Source: an uncultured Erysipelotrichaceae bacterium (lineage in GTDB: Bacteria > Bacillota_I > Bacilli_A > Erysipelotrichales > Erysipelotrichaceae). Taken from it: a stretch of DNA of 47,129 nt. The position numbers and the translations under genes are program-made. Within the stretch, counting starts at the first letter, position 1, and every line of letters begins with the position of its first letter. Below the pieces are notes generated by a model that saw only the letters and a list, made by a program, of their open reading frames with translations, had not been told where the DNA came from and did not search any database. Below are positions 31,266-38,454 of the stretch, piece after piece. The DNA lies in the NCBI GenBank assembly GCA_946537255.1, contig CAMNFS010000010.1:1-47129 (forward strand). The letters run 5' to 3'.

Positions 31266-31579
31266 ACAAGACCTCCTGTGATTGTGATCAGATTCAGTAT
31301 AAGGGACATGCGGTAAGGATGGGGAAAGGATCGATCCCGGGCATACAGATTTCCTTCAGCCAGAATGATCAGCGGCTCGAAAACAACCCATACCATCCTC
31401 ATGACCGTTTCCATCGGAAGCACTCTCGCGGAAATCCCCGCGGCCAGATGCATCGCCGGATTGGTGATCATATTGACCAGCAGCACCTCGATCAGATGCC
31501 TGCCCCGCAGCGAACATGCAAGCGCGCCAGCCTCTTCGAGAAAAACGGTGAGAAAAAGCGGAATCAGAAACCGGAACAT
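31244..31579 (-). CDS. 111-aa polytopic membrane protein
   Basis: 111 aa with three or four hydrophobic helices (about 1-20, 28-47, 57-77, 91-110), including F-L-E-E-A-G-A-L and L-L-V-N-M-I-T-N-P-A-M-H. The V-N-x-x-T-N-P segment occurs in a family of small Bacillota membrane proteins of unknown function. A much longer frame runs through the upstream gene but is a shadow; the ATG at 31579 follows AAAGGAA in the end of the preceding gene, whose stop is 2 bases upstream. Followed by the overlapping 51-aa gene. Confidence 0.65.
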   Translation of the reverse strand: MFRFLIPLFLTVFLEEAGALACSLRGRHLIEVLLVNMITNPAMHLAAGISARVLPMETVMRMVWVVFEPLIILAEGNLYARDRSFPHPYRMSLILNLITITGGLVWNYLIG

Positions 31580-31581
31580 GT

Positions 31582-32589
31582 TCACGAAATTCCTTTCAGG
31601 TTCGGATTCAGCAGACAAAGCGAAACAAGAGAGCCGATCGTACCGGCATATGGAAGATCGAACCAGCCGGCATGAACCAGAACAAACCCGATAAAAAGCG
31701 CAAACGTCAGGATGCCGAAGGCAGTCCCATGCATGCCGTTCATCCGTTTTGCCAAAGCGTAAAGTGTCAGCGGCATCGTCATGTTGAAAAGAAACAGAGC
31801 CGAAAGCCCGAAAACCGGAATGTCCTTTCCAATAAAGAAAACCGCGGACAGCGAAAGGCTGATCAGCGCTGTTTTCAATAAACCGGCAGCCGCCCCGAAA
31901 AAACCTCCTGCGGCTTTGCCGGCCGCAAGCGCAAGCACTGCCAGAAAGGAAAGGAAAAACCCGGTTTTCCATGGAAACGAAACGGAAAGCCCGATCCCGC
32001 TGCGCAGCACAACGACCAGAAAACACGCGGCCACAGATGAAAGAACAGCCGTTTCAGGTAATGCATGGTCTCGCTTTATCTGTATCTTCTTTTCTTCCAG
32101 ACGGTACAGCAGCGCAAAGGCTGCCGCAAAAAGAACACAGGCGGAAAGAACAATCATGACCTTCATGTCTTCCTTTGCATACCCTCCGAGAAACAGACCG
32201 ACCGCGCCCGGTGCCACAAACACCCCGAGTCCGCGCCCGTGCAGTCCTTCCTTTTCATCCTCAAGCATGGTCATGACTCCGCCTCCGGTATGAAACAGGG
32301 CATTGCCGATTCCCAGTGTCACAGGCCCGAGAAATACCCCCGCCAGAGTAAGCCAGGCGCCAAGAAAGGCAAACCCGTACGGCGCATGGACTGCCCCTTT
32401 TTTCAGACAGAGATAATCCAGTACAATTCCCATCGGCATCTGCAGGGCAAAGGCGCAGAAGCTGTAGATCAGGTAAACCAAAAAGGGGTCTTCCGGATTA
32501 TGGAACACCCCGTATACCGCAAAAGCGCAGAGAAAATCAACCGCACCGTGCAGAAATGAAACCATCGCAATCCTGGCGGTCGTTTTCAT
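31582..32589 (-). CDS. MFS-like membrane protein
   Basis: 335 aa, about ten hydrophobic helices. The first helix has S-F-L-H-G-A-V-D-F-L-C-A-F and later G-I-G-N-A-L-F-H-T-G-G-G near 98, with G-V-F-V-A-P-G-A-V-G-L-F near 127, in the style of a divergent MFS-like group often found with small membrane proteins in Clostridia-type genomes. It is shorter than a usual 12-helix carrier, and the substrate is unknown. The ATG is 3 bases after the tandem-ACT gene stop and has no clear ribosome site, so translation probably continues from the upstream gene. Confidence 0.6.
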   Translation of the reverse strand: MKTTARIAMVSFLHGAVDFLCAFAVYGVFHNPEDPFLVYLIYSFCAFALQMPMGIVLDYLCLKKGAVHAPYGFAFLGAWLTLAGVFLGPVTLGIGNALFHTGGGVMTMLEDEKEGLHGRGLGVFVAPGAVGLFLGGYAKEDMKVMIVLSACVLFAAAFALLYRLEEKKIQIKRDHALPETAVLSSVAACFLVVVLRSGIGLSVSFPWKTGFFLSFLAVLALAAGKAAGGFFGAAAGLLKTALISLSLSAVFFIGKDIPVFGLSALFLFNMTMPLTLYALAKRMNGMHGTAFGILTFALFIGFVLVHAGWFDLPYAGTIGSLVSLCLLNPNLKGIS

Positions 32590-32592
32590 GGC

Positions 32593-32997
32593 TCAGAGAC
32601 AGTGATACCCCTTGAAGGCAAGACACTCCTCCACCTCACTGCTGTCCGCCACATGCAGAATCGCAACCGGATTGCTGGAACTGCGGATATAGCAGACATA
32701 CAGATAATCAATATTGATGAAGCTGTCAGAGACATCCTGAAGCAGCTTGTTCAGACTGCCGACTTCTTCCGATATTTCCACTCCCAGCACAGGGTCGATC
32801 TTGGCAAGATACCCCTCCTTTTTCAGAATGGCAATTGCCAGATCCGGATCCGAACAAAGCATCCGGATGATTCCGAATTCCGGACTGTCGTTACTGACGA
32901 CATTGTAGAAATCCACACCCGCTTCGGAGATTCCTCCGATAATCGCGTTCATTGCCCCTTTCTTGTTTTCCGCAATGACAGAAATCTGTTTCAGCAT
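32593..32997 (-). CDS. Tandem ACT-domain regulatory protein
   Basis: 134 aa built of two ACT-like beta-alpha-beta-beta-alpha-beta units: residues 2-62 (L-K-Q-I-S-V-I-A-E-N-K-K-G-A-M) and 70-134 (G-V-E-I-S-E-E-V-G-S-L, then Y-L-Y-V-C-Y-I). This matches stand-alone double-ACT proteins that bind amino acids or similar small ligands. GGGAGG lies about eleven bases before the ATG. It sits between a GH5 glycosidase and a membrane protein set. Confidence 0.75.
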   Translation of the reverse strand: MLKQISVIAENKKGAMNAIIGGISEAGVDFYNVVSNDSPEFGIIRMLCSDPDLAIAILKKEGYLAKIDPVLGVEISEEVGSLNKLLQDVSDSFINIDYLYVCYIRSSSNPVAILHVADSSEVEECLAFKGYHCL

Positions 32998-33039
32998 CCT
33001 GTTCCATCCTCCCTCAGATTCATGTATTCCCCCGTCTGT

Positions 33040-34071
33040 TTACAGATATTTCACAAGCTCGCTTCTGACATCCTCATAATGGCTGTCCATCAGGCCGAAA
33101 TCCTTCTCCTTATAGTTCCAGAGAGACCGGCCGATCCCGTATTTCTCAAATACGGAATGAATGTCGATGATCCAGCGCAGCGCATCTTCGGATGGGGCCT
33201 GATCAATGACTCCATACTCCCCGCAGTACAGCGGCGCTCCGTTTCTTTCGGCCGCTTCCACCGCCGGGGCAAACAGCGTCTCAAACAGTGCCGGTCCTTC
33301 CACATCTCCATCCATTTCATTGACCGCTCCGACCAGATTGTCCGAAAGGCCATTGGAAAGCTCCCGGTATTTCGAAACCTTTTCGGGATAGTGGATCGTA
33401 AGATCCGGCATGTTTTCCACCCAGTAAGCGCGCTGATGCGTAAACATCAGAGGCTCGTAACAGTGAAAATTATACACAATATGATCATCCTTCGGCTTAT
33501 GAAGCATCGGAACACTGGTCACATTGTTGTACCGCACCCCGCCGATCACAATCCATGCCTGCGGGGCATTCTTCCGAATGATATCCACTGTCCTGTCCGC
33601 AATGCAGTTCCACTCTTCCGCGATTGCCGGCGAGATGACTTCATTCAGAAGTTCAAACGCGGTATTCGGACAGTTTCCATAGCAGGAGGAAATTCTGTCC
33701 CACATCGCGAAGAATCGTTTCTGCAGAGACGCGCTGCGGAAAAAGATCTCCCGGTCCGCGCCCTTTGCCAGAGGATCAAAGGTATACCCATAGGTATTAT
33801 GCATGTCTATCAGAACATGAAGACCATGCGCCTGGCACCAGTGCACCGCCTTGTCGATATACTGATAGCCTTCCTCAAGAGGCTGTCCGTCTTCGCTTTC
33901 AATCATCGTGTAATCCACCGGAATGCGGACATGGTCCAGACCCATCGCAGCGATCTGTGCGATGTCTGCTTCCGTGATAAAGGTGTCGTAATGGGCTTTC
34001 GTTGTTTCATCCGCCTGTGACAGCCAGCCGCCAAGGTTGACCCCGCGCTGATATCCTTCAAATTTTCTCAT
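33040..34071 (-). CDS. Intracellular GH5-family glycoside hydrolase
   Basis: 343 aa from this ATG (a GTG 27 bases upstream would add 9). TIM-barrel glycosidase with G-V-N-L-G-G-W-L near residue 9-17, the R-I-P-V-D-Y strand, acid/base Glu144 in E-L-L-N-E-V, and nucleophile Glu285 in Y-C-G-E-Y-G-V. The H-C-Y-E-P substrate-binding motif is also present. It hydrolyses beta-glycosidic bonds, perhaps beta-glucans or mannans. No signal peptide or carbohydrate-binding module is present, so it acts on imported oligosaccharides. Start chosen for the GGAG six bases upstream. First gene of the operon. Confidence 0.85.
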   Translation of the reverse strand: MRKFEGYQRGVNLGGWLSQADETTKAHYDTFITEADIAQIAAMGLDHVRIPVDYTMIESEDGQPLEEGYQYIDKAVHWCQAHGLHVLIDMHNTYGYTFDPLAKGADREIFFRSASLQKRFFAMWDRISSCYGNCPNTAFELLNEVISPAIAEEWNCIADRTVDIIRKNAPQAWIVIGGVRYNNVTSVPMLHKPKDDHIVYNFHCYEPLMFTHQRAYWVENMPDLTIHYPEKVSKYRELSNGLSDNLVGAVNEMDGDVEGPALFETLFAPAVEAAERNGAPLYCGEYGVIDQAPSEDALRWIIDIHSVFEKYGIGRSLWNYKEKDFGLMDSHYEDVRSELVKYL

Positions 34072-34134
34072 TTCATTCTCCGTTTCCACATCCGGCACAT
34101 CCCGTTTCCCGATCCGGACTGTTTTGCTATGTCC

Positions 34135-34140
34135 ATCATA
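34135..34140 (-). promoter_or_regulatory. Possible -10 of the GH5 operon
   Basis: Minus strand TATGAT, predicted start near 34128 and leader of about 57 bases. No good -35; low support. Confidence 0.3.
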
Positions 34141-34198
34141 TACAAAACCCGTGCATTTTGCATTCCCCGCTGGAAAGCACGCTGGTTTTCAGCCCTTG

Positions 34199-34222
34199 GA
34201 AAAAGCCGGTCATTTGACCGGC
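34199..34222 (-). terminator. Terminator of the DUF6110/P-type ATPase operon
   Basis: GCCGGTCA (34205-34212), TT, TGACCGGC (34215-34222); on the minus strand followed by five T. It begins just after the stop of the metallo-beta-lactamase-fold gene. Confidence 0.88.
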
Positions 34223-34223
34223 A

Positions 34224-35093
34224 TCAGATAAAATACTTTGCGGAAAGCGGTACGGTTCTCGCGGATTCTTCGGTATCATCCCTTTCGTCATACCCGTCAT
34301 ACGGCGCTTCCGGATCATGGGGTTTCTGCTTTTTCATGGAGTCACACACAAGATCAATATTGGCAAACGCCTTTTCAAAATCATCCGTCCATCCGGTGTG
34401 ACCGGTAATGATTTTCGGCCGCAGCCCCCGCTCACTCAGGTTTCTTTTCAAAGCCGCGAGCGATGTTCTGGCAAGATCATTGTCCTCCGCCAGAGAATTG
34501 ATGAAGCTGTATCCTCCGTCCGCTCCGAACCACAGCGTATCACCGGTAAAAAGACAGGCATCATCCACCAGGTAAACCATATGTCCCCAGGTATGCCCCG
34601 GAACAAGAATCGCTTCCACCCGGATTCCGTTGATGTCAATCACCTGCCCGTCACGAAGCAGAACCCGCGGATTCAGGGTATGCACATACGGCAGGCTGTA
34701 AAGTCCGAAGATCACCTTGCGCCGCACCTGTCCCGTCAGATATCTGTTTTCTATCTCACTGAGATAAAGCGTCGCGCTGCGGAACAGGCCGTCGCTGTCC
34801 GTTTCCACGGCACCGATATGATCCGTATCCTGATGGGTGATCAGAATATGATGAATGGAGGATGGATCAAGATCCAGCCAGCGCATCTTTTCCGCCAGCC
34901 GGTCATAGCTGTATCCCGCATCGATCATGATCACGGTCCCGTTTTTCCGGTAGAAGAAGATATTCGCAATCCATTCTCTGACACAGGCGGTGTTTTCATC
35001 AATCCAGCCGGTGTTGAGCGGTTTGAATATTTCCTTGCCGCGGTATCCAAGACTCATCACCTTCTTCTGAAACTGTGAAGCCTTTTTTGACAT
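34224..35093 (-). CDS. Metallo-beta-lactamase-fold hydrolase
   Basis: 289 aa from this ATG (a longer frame adds 12). MBL-fold signature L-I-T-H87-Q-D89-T-D91-H92-I-G with Asp in place of the usual second His, then V-P-G-H-T-W-G-H (metal His) and F-T-G-D-T (bridging Asp), and a late I-T-G-H-T-G. Two metal ions are still plausible. Substrate unknown; such enzymes hydrolyse thioesters, phosphoesters or lactams. The ribosome site GAGGGA supports the chosen ATG. Last gene of the metal-ATPase operon, 20 bases after the methyltransferase. Confidence 0.8.
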   Translation of the reverse strand: MSKKASQFQKKVMSLGYRGKEIFKPLNTGWIDENTACVREWIANIFFYRKNGTVIMIDAGYSYDRLAEKMRWLDLDPSSIHHILITHQDTDHIGAVETDSDGLFRSATLYLSEIENRYLTGQVRRKVIFGLYSLPYVHTLNPRVLLRDGQVIDINGIRVEAILVPGHTWGHMVYLVDDACLFTGDTLWFGADGGYSFINSLAEDNDLARTSLAALKRNLSERGLRPKIITGHTGWTDDFEKAFANIDLVCDSMKKQKPHDPEAPYDGYDERDDTEESARTVPLSAKYFI

Positions 35094-35113
35094 AACTTCC
35101 CTCTTCCGTCCTT

Positions 35114-35902
35114 TTATTTCGTTCCCCACAGCAGCGTGGAGCTTCCCAGCATCAGAAGACGCGCTTCCGCAGGACTGTGGAAAAACTGCTTTGTGGTGTC
35201 AGTCAGATGAACCTCCTGATATCCTTCCGCCTGCAGGGAATCAGCGAATGCGTGCATGTCGCCGAAACGGCCCTTCGACATCAGATCATGGATCGCGAAG
35301 GTTCCGCCTTTCTTCAGAACCCGAAGCGATTCCCGAAGAATCTTCCGGCGGTCCTTTCCGACAATGTTGTGATAGACATAATTGCTTACAACGCAGTCAA
35401 AGCTTTCATCCGGATAGTCCAGATGACACGCGTTGCCTTTTTCAAACCGGGCGTTGGTCACTCCTTCCGCCGCCGCGTTCTTCTCGCAGACAATCCTGGA
35501 AAACGCCTGATATTCCGGTCCCCAGGTATCAATACCAAGCATCTGCGCACGGGGATTTTTCTTTGCGCACGCGATGGTAAGAGCCCCGCTGCCGCAGCCG
35601 ACATCAAGCCCTCTGCCGCCATCAGGAAGCGTCACATATCCGGCAATCCCGTCAATGATATCTCTGGAAAGCTTCCGCTTTCCGTCATAGGAAAACGCTG
35701 CCCTGGCAATGGCGCTGTACAGAGCGTATGCCCCGCAGGCGGCTGCCGAACCCGCGGCGATCGGAGCGAAAATCCGACGGTATCTGTTTCCGGAAAGGGA
35801 AACGCCAAGAGCCGCTGCCGCAAGTACTGCGCTGCCGGCTGCTGCGCCATATACCATTTCTTCAGGCATCCAGTTTCCATAGTTTGCTGTAACCTTGCTC
35901 AT
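35114..35902 (-). CDS. Membrane-anchored SAM-dependent methyltransferase
   Basis: 262 aa. Two hydrophobic helices near 18-37 and 43-66 precede a class I methyltransferase domain with the SAM-binding G-L-D-V-G-C-G-S-G near 98-106, D-T-W-G near 125, and D-C-V-V-S-N-Y-V near 172. The domain is of the UbiE/Methyltransf_11 type. The N-terminal membrane hairpin is unusual for this class and would keep the enzyme at the membrane, suggesting a lipid or membrane substrate. AAAGGA precedes the ATG; 17 bases after the ATPase stop, so cotranscribed. Confidence 0.8.
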   Translation of the reverse strand: MSKVTANYGNWMPEEMVYGAAAGSAVLAAAALGVSLSGNRYRRIFAPIAAGSAAACGAYALYSAIARAAFSYDGKRKLSRDIIDGIAGYVTLPDGGRGLDVGCGSGALTIACAKKNPRAQMLGIDTWGPEYQAFSRIVCEKNAAAEGVTNARFEKGNACHLDYPDESFDCVVSNYVYHNIVGKDRRKILRESLRVLKKGGTFAIHDLMSKGRFGDMHAFADSLQAEGYQEVHLTDTTKQFFHSPAEARLLMLGSSTLLWGTK

Positions 35903-35919
35903 ACTGTCTGTTCCTTTTT

Positions 35920-37995
35920 CTATTCCGAATCCGGAAGAAGATCCGTCATGGACCTGGCGCTGATGGCCAGGGTAGAAAGATTATGCAGATACGCGGATGT
36001 CGCGGCCGGGATCAGCCCGAAGGCGCCCAGCACAATCAGTGCCGTATTGAACGACATGATAAATCGGTAATTGGTATGAATTCTCTGATCCAGCCGGTCA
36101 GAGATATCCTTGAGCACCAGCAGGGCATGCAGGTCTTCATCCGCGATCGTCACATCCGCAATTTCTCTTGCGATCGCGGCACCGTCACTTACGGCAATCC
36201 CGCAGTCCGCTTCCGCAAGCGCGGGAGAATCATTGATTCCATCCCCAAGCATGATCACCTGTCTTCCCTTTTCATGTTCCGACAGGATGAATCCTGCCTT
36301 GTCTTCCGGAAGCACCTCCGCCCGGAAATCATCCACGCCGGCCTTTGCGGCAATCGCCTCAGCGGTACGATGGGAATCTCCGGTCATCATCATGATCTTT
36401 GAGATATTCCGCTGCCGCAGGCCCTCGATCACTTCAGCGGCCTCCTCCCGCAGCGGATCCTCAATACAGATGACCGCCGCAAGAACACCGCCTACCGCAA
36501 GATAAAGATGGCTGTAGGAAGCGGGAATCTGATTGAATTTTTCCTTCTCCCCTTCCGGAATGGTGCATTTTTCATCCTCAAACACAAAGTGCCAGCTGCC
36601 GATGACCGCCTTCTGTCCATTGATCGAACTGGCGATGCCGTGGGCAACAATGTATTCCACCCTGGAATGTTTCTCGGCATGTGTCAGGCCCTGTTTTTCC
36701 GCTTCCTTTACAACCGCGTTGGCAATGGAGTGCGGATAATGTTCCTCAAGACACGCCGCAAGACGAAGCGCTTCCTTTTCATCAGTCCCATTGAATGGAA
36801 CAATCATCGCAACCCTTGGGTTGGAGTAGGTAAGCGTTCCGGTCTTATCAAACACGACCGTATCCGCGGACGCGATCTTTTCCAGAAACTGTCCGCCCTT
36901 GACGGAAATTCTGTGCCCTGCGCATTCCCGCATGGCGGAAAGCACCGAAATCGGAATGGAAAGCTTCAGCGCGCAGGAATAATCAACCATCAGAACCGCC
37001 ATGGCCTGCGTGAAGTTCCGGGTCAAAAGCCAGGTAATGGCTGTGACAAGAAAGCTGTATGGAACCAGATTGTCCGCAAGCTGAATGGCACGGTTTTCGG
37101 TATCTGATTTCATCTTTTCCGACTCTTCGATCATCCGGACAATCCGGTCATACCGTCCGCTTCCGGCAGTATGCCGCACGGTAATCCGGCATTCTCCTTC
37201 TTCAACCACAGTACCCGCGTAGACAAGGGATCCCGCTTCCTTGAATACCGGAAGCGGTTCTCCGGTCATGGAGGACTGATTCACGCTCATTTCTCCGGAC
37301 AGCACCGTTCCATCCAGCGGAATGGTGTTGGAGGTCCGTACCACAATCGTGTCTTTTTCCTTCACTTCATCCACCCGGACAAGCTTTTCTTCCCCATCGG
37401 GAGTGATGAGCCAGACATTGTCCACATTCAGAGCCATGGCCCGGGCAAGATCATCCACGGATTTGCGGTGGGTGTAATCCTCCAGGATTTCACTGAGTCC
37501 GAGAAGAAACATGATCGACGATGCCGTGGAACTGTCGCCGCTGGCAAGGGAAAGACCGATTGTTGTGGCGTCGAGAACCGCTACTTCCAGTTTTCCGCGG
37601 AAAAGAGTCTGGATTCCTTTCAGAAGATAGGGAAGGGATTGAATGACCGTAACCGCGGTCTGTATGGATTTCGGCAGAAACAGCCAGCGGAACAGTCTGT
37701 TTCCGACATGCCAGAACAGATTTTCCTCAAACTCTCTGGTAATCAGACGGCCGCTGAGGGAATCACTCTGCCCCGGGGCATAATGAAAATCCGTCAAAGC
37801 CTGCAGAATCTCCGCTTCCTCTGAACGGAAATGAATCACCGCATTTCCTGTCCGTTCGCTGACCTTCGCTTTTCTGATTCCGGAAATACCGGAAAGATAG
37901 GTTTCCAGCTGATCCGCATCCGAAGCCGTCATCCGCACCTGAATCATATGAACCCGGATCCGTCCGCGCGAGGAATGCAGTACTGTATAGTTCAT
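35920..37995 (-). CDS. P1B-type metal-transporting ATPase with SCALK motif
   Basis: 691 aa. N-terminal ~80-residue HMA-like domain without the CxxC pair (starting Y-T-V-L-H-S-S-R-G-R-I-R), several transmembrane helices, actuator domain with M-T-G-E-P, phosphorylation site D383-K-T-G-T-L-T, and hinge G-D-G-I-N-D-S-P-A-L. The metal-site helix reads D338-Y-S340-C341-A-L-K344-L-S-I-P348, replacing the usual CPC/SPC/CPH. It exports (or imports) a transition metal across the cytoplasmic membrane; which one cannot be told, but it is outside the classical Cu and Zn/Cd groups. It follows the DUF6110 gene by 18 bases and is under the shared palindromic operator. Confidence 0.85.
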   Translation of the reverse strand: MNYTVLHSSRGRIRVHMIQVRMTASDADQLETYLSGISGIRKAKVSERTGNAVIHFRSEEAEILQALTDFHYAPGQSDSLSGRLITREFEENLFWHVGNRLFRWLFLPKSIQTAVTVIQSLPYLLKGIQTLFRGKLEVAVLDATTIGLSLASGDSSTASSIMFLLGLSEILEDYTHRKSVDDLARAMALNVDNVWLITPDGEEKLVRVDEVKEKDTIVVRTSNTIPLDGTVLSGEMSVNQSSMTGEPLPVFKEAGSLVYAGTVVEEGECRITVRHTAGSGRYDRIVRMIEESEKMKSDTENRAIQLADNLVPYSFLVTAITWLLTRNFTQAMAVLMVDYSCALKLSIPISVLSAMRECAGHRISVKGGQFLEKIASADTVVFDKTGTLTYSNPRVAMIVPFNGTDEKEALRLAACLEEHYPHSIANAVVKEAEKQGLTHAEKHSRVEYIVAHGIASSINGQKAVIGSWHFVFEDEKCTIPEGEKEKFNQIPASYSHLYLAVGGVLAAVICIEDPLREEAAEVIEGLRQRNISKIMMMTGDSHRTAEAIAAKAGVDDFRAEVLPEDKAGFILSEHEKGRQVIMLGDGINDSPALAEADCGIAVSDGAAIAREIADVTIADEDLHALLVLKDISDRLDQRIHTNYRFIMSFNTALIVLGAFGLIPAATSAYLHNLSTLAISARSMTDLLPDSE

Positions 37996-38013
37996 GAATC
38001 AGCGCCTCTTTCT

Positions 38014-38301
38014 TTACGCTTCTTTTTTCCCGAGCGATTCAATCAGCGCTCTCGCCTCACGGATCTTTCTTTCATCCGCCTGCTTTCTGAGTTCTTCATT
38101 GTACGATTTGGCATCCGCGGCGATATCATCGCAGCTCTCCCGGACATCCTGTACGGTTTTCAGAACCTCATCCGCAACCCGCATTCCGGCCGCTGTCACG
38201 GATGTGTACAGCTTCTTCGCTTCCTCACTTGTCAGAAGCTTCACGCCTGCCGTTCCCAGCAGAAATCCATACCCGATCAGTCTCGCTTTAAACCAGTTCA
38301 T
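38014..38301 (-). CDS. DUF6110-like membrane-associated helical protein
   Basis: 95 aa from this ATG (GGAGG seven bases upstream); a longer frame adds 9 residues. One N-terminal hydrophobic segment (about 6-21, R-L-I-G-Y-G-F-L-L-G-T-A-G) followed by a long charged helix/coiled coil from 30 to the end. This matches the DUF6110-type proteins often seen before metal P-type ATPases in Bacillota; it may be a small partner or regulator of the pump. The family name is recalled, not proven. Confidence 0.6.
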   Translation of the reverse strand: MNWFKARLIGYGFLLGTAGVKLLTSEEAKKLYTSVTAAGMRVADEVLKTVQDVRESCDDIAADAKSYNEELRKQADERKIREARALIESLGKKEA

Positions 38302-38333
38302 ACCGTTATCCTCCATTCTGATCTGCATTCAGC

Positions 38334-38355
38334 AGTTAGTTAATAAAAACTAACT
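38334..38355. promoter_or_regulatory. 22-bp palindromic operator, copy 1
   Basis: AGTTAGTT, six-base AT-rich spacer AATAAA, AACTAACT: perfect 8-bp inverted repeat. It starts two bases after the -10 hexamer of the DUF6110/ATPase promoter, so a bound repressor would block initiation. An identical arrangement occurs at 43499-43520. Confidence 0.8.
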
Positions 38356-38357
38356 AA

Positions 38358-38386
38358 AGGTTAAATCCTGGATCCCTCTTTGTCAA
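38358..38386 (-). promoter_or_regulatory. Promoter of the DUF6110/ATPase operon
   Basis: Minus strand perfect TTGACA (38381-38386), 17 bases, TAACCT (38358-38363). The palindrome 38334-38355 covers the predicted start. Confidence 0.65.
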
Positions 38387-38454
38387 CGAAAGATCGACGG
38401 CACCCTTTTTTACAGACTCTGTTTCCTCATCAGTCAAATGAAGCAGGAGAATCC

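Noticed and set aside
31244-32026. 260-aa minus-strand protein spanning the MFS-like and 111-aa genes
   Set aside because: Its N-terminal half is out of frame with the MFS-like gene and lacks hydrophobic pattern; the ribosome site supports a start at 31579.
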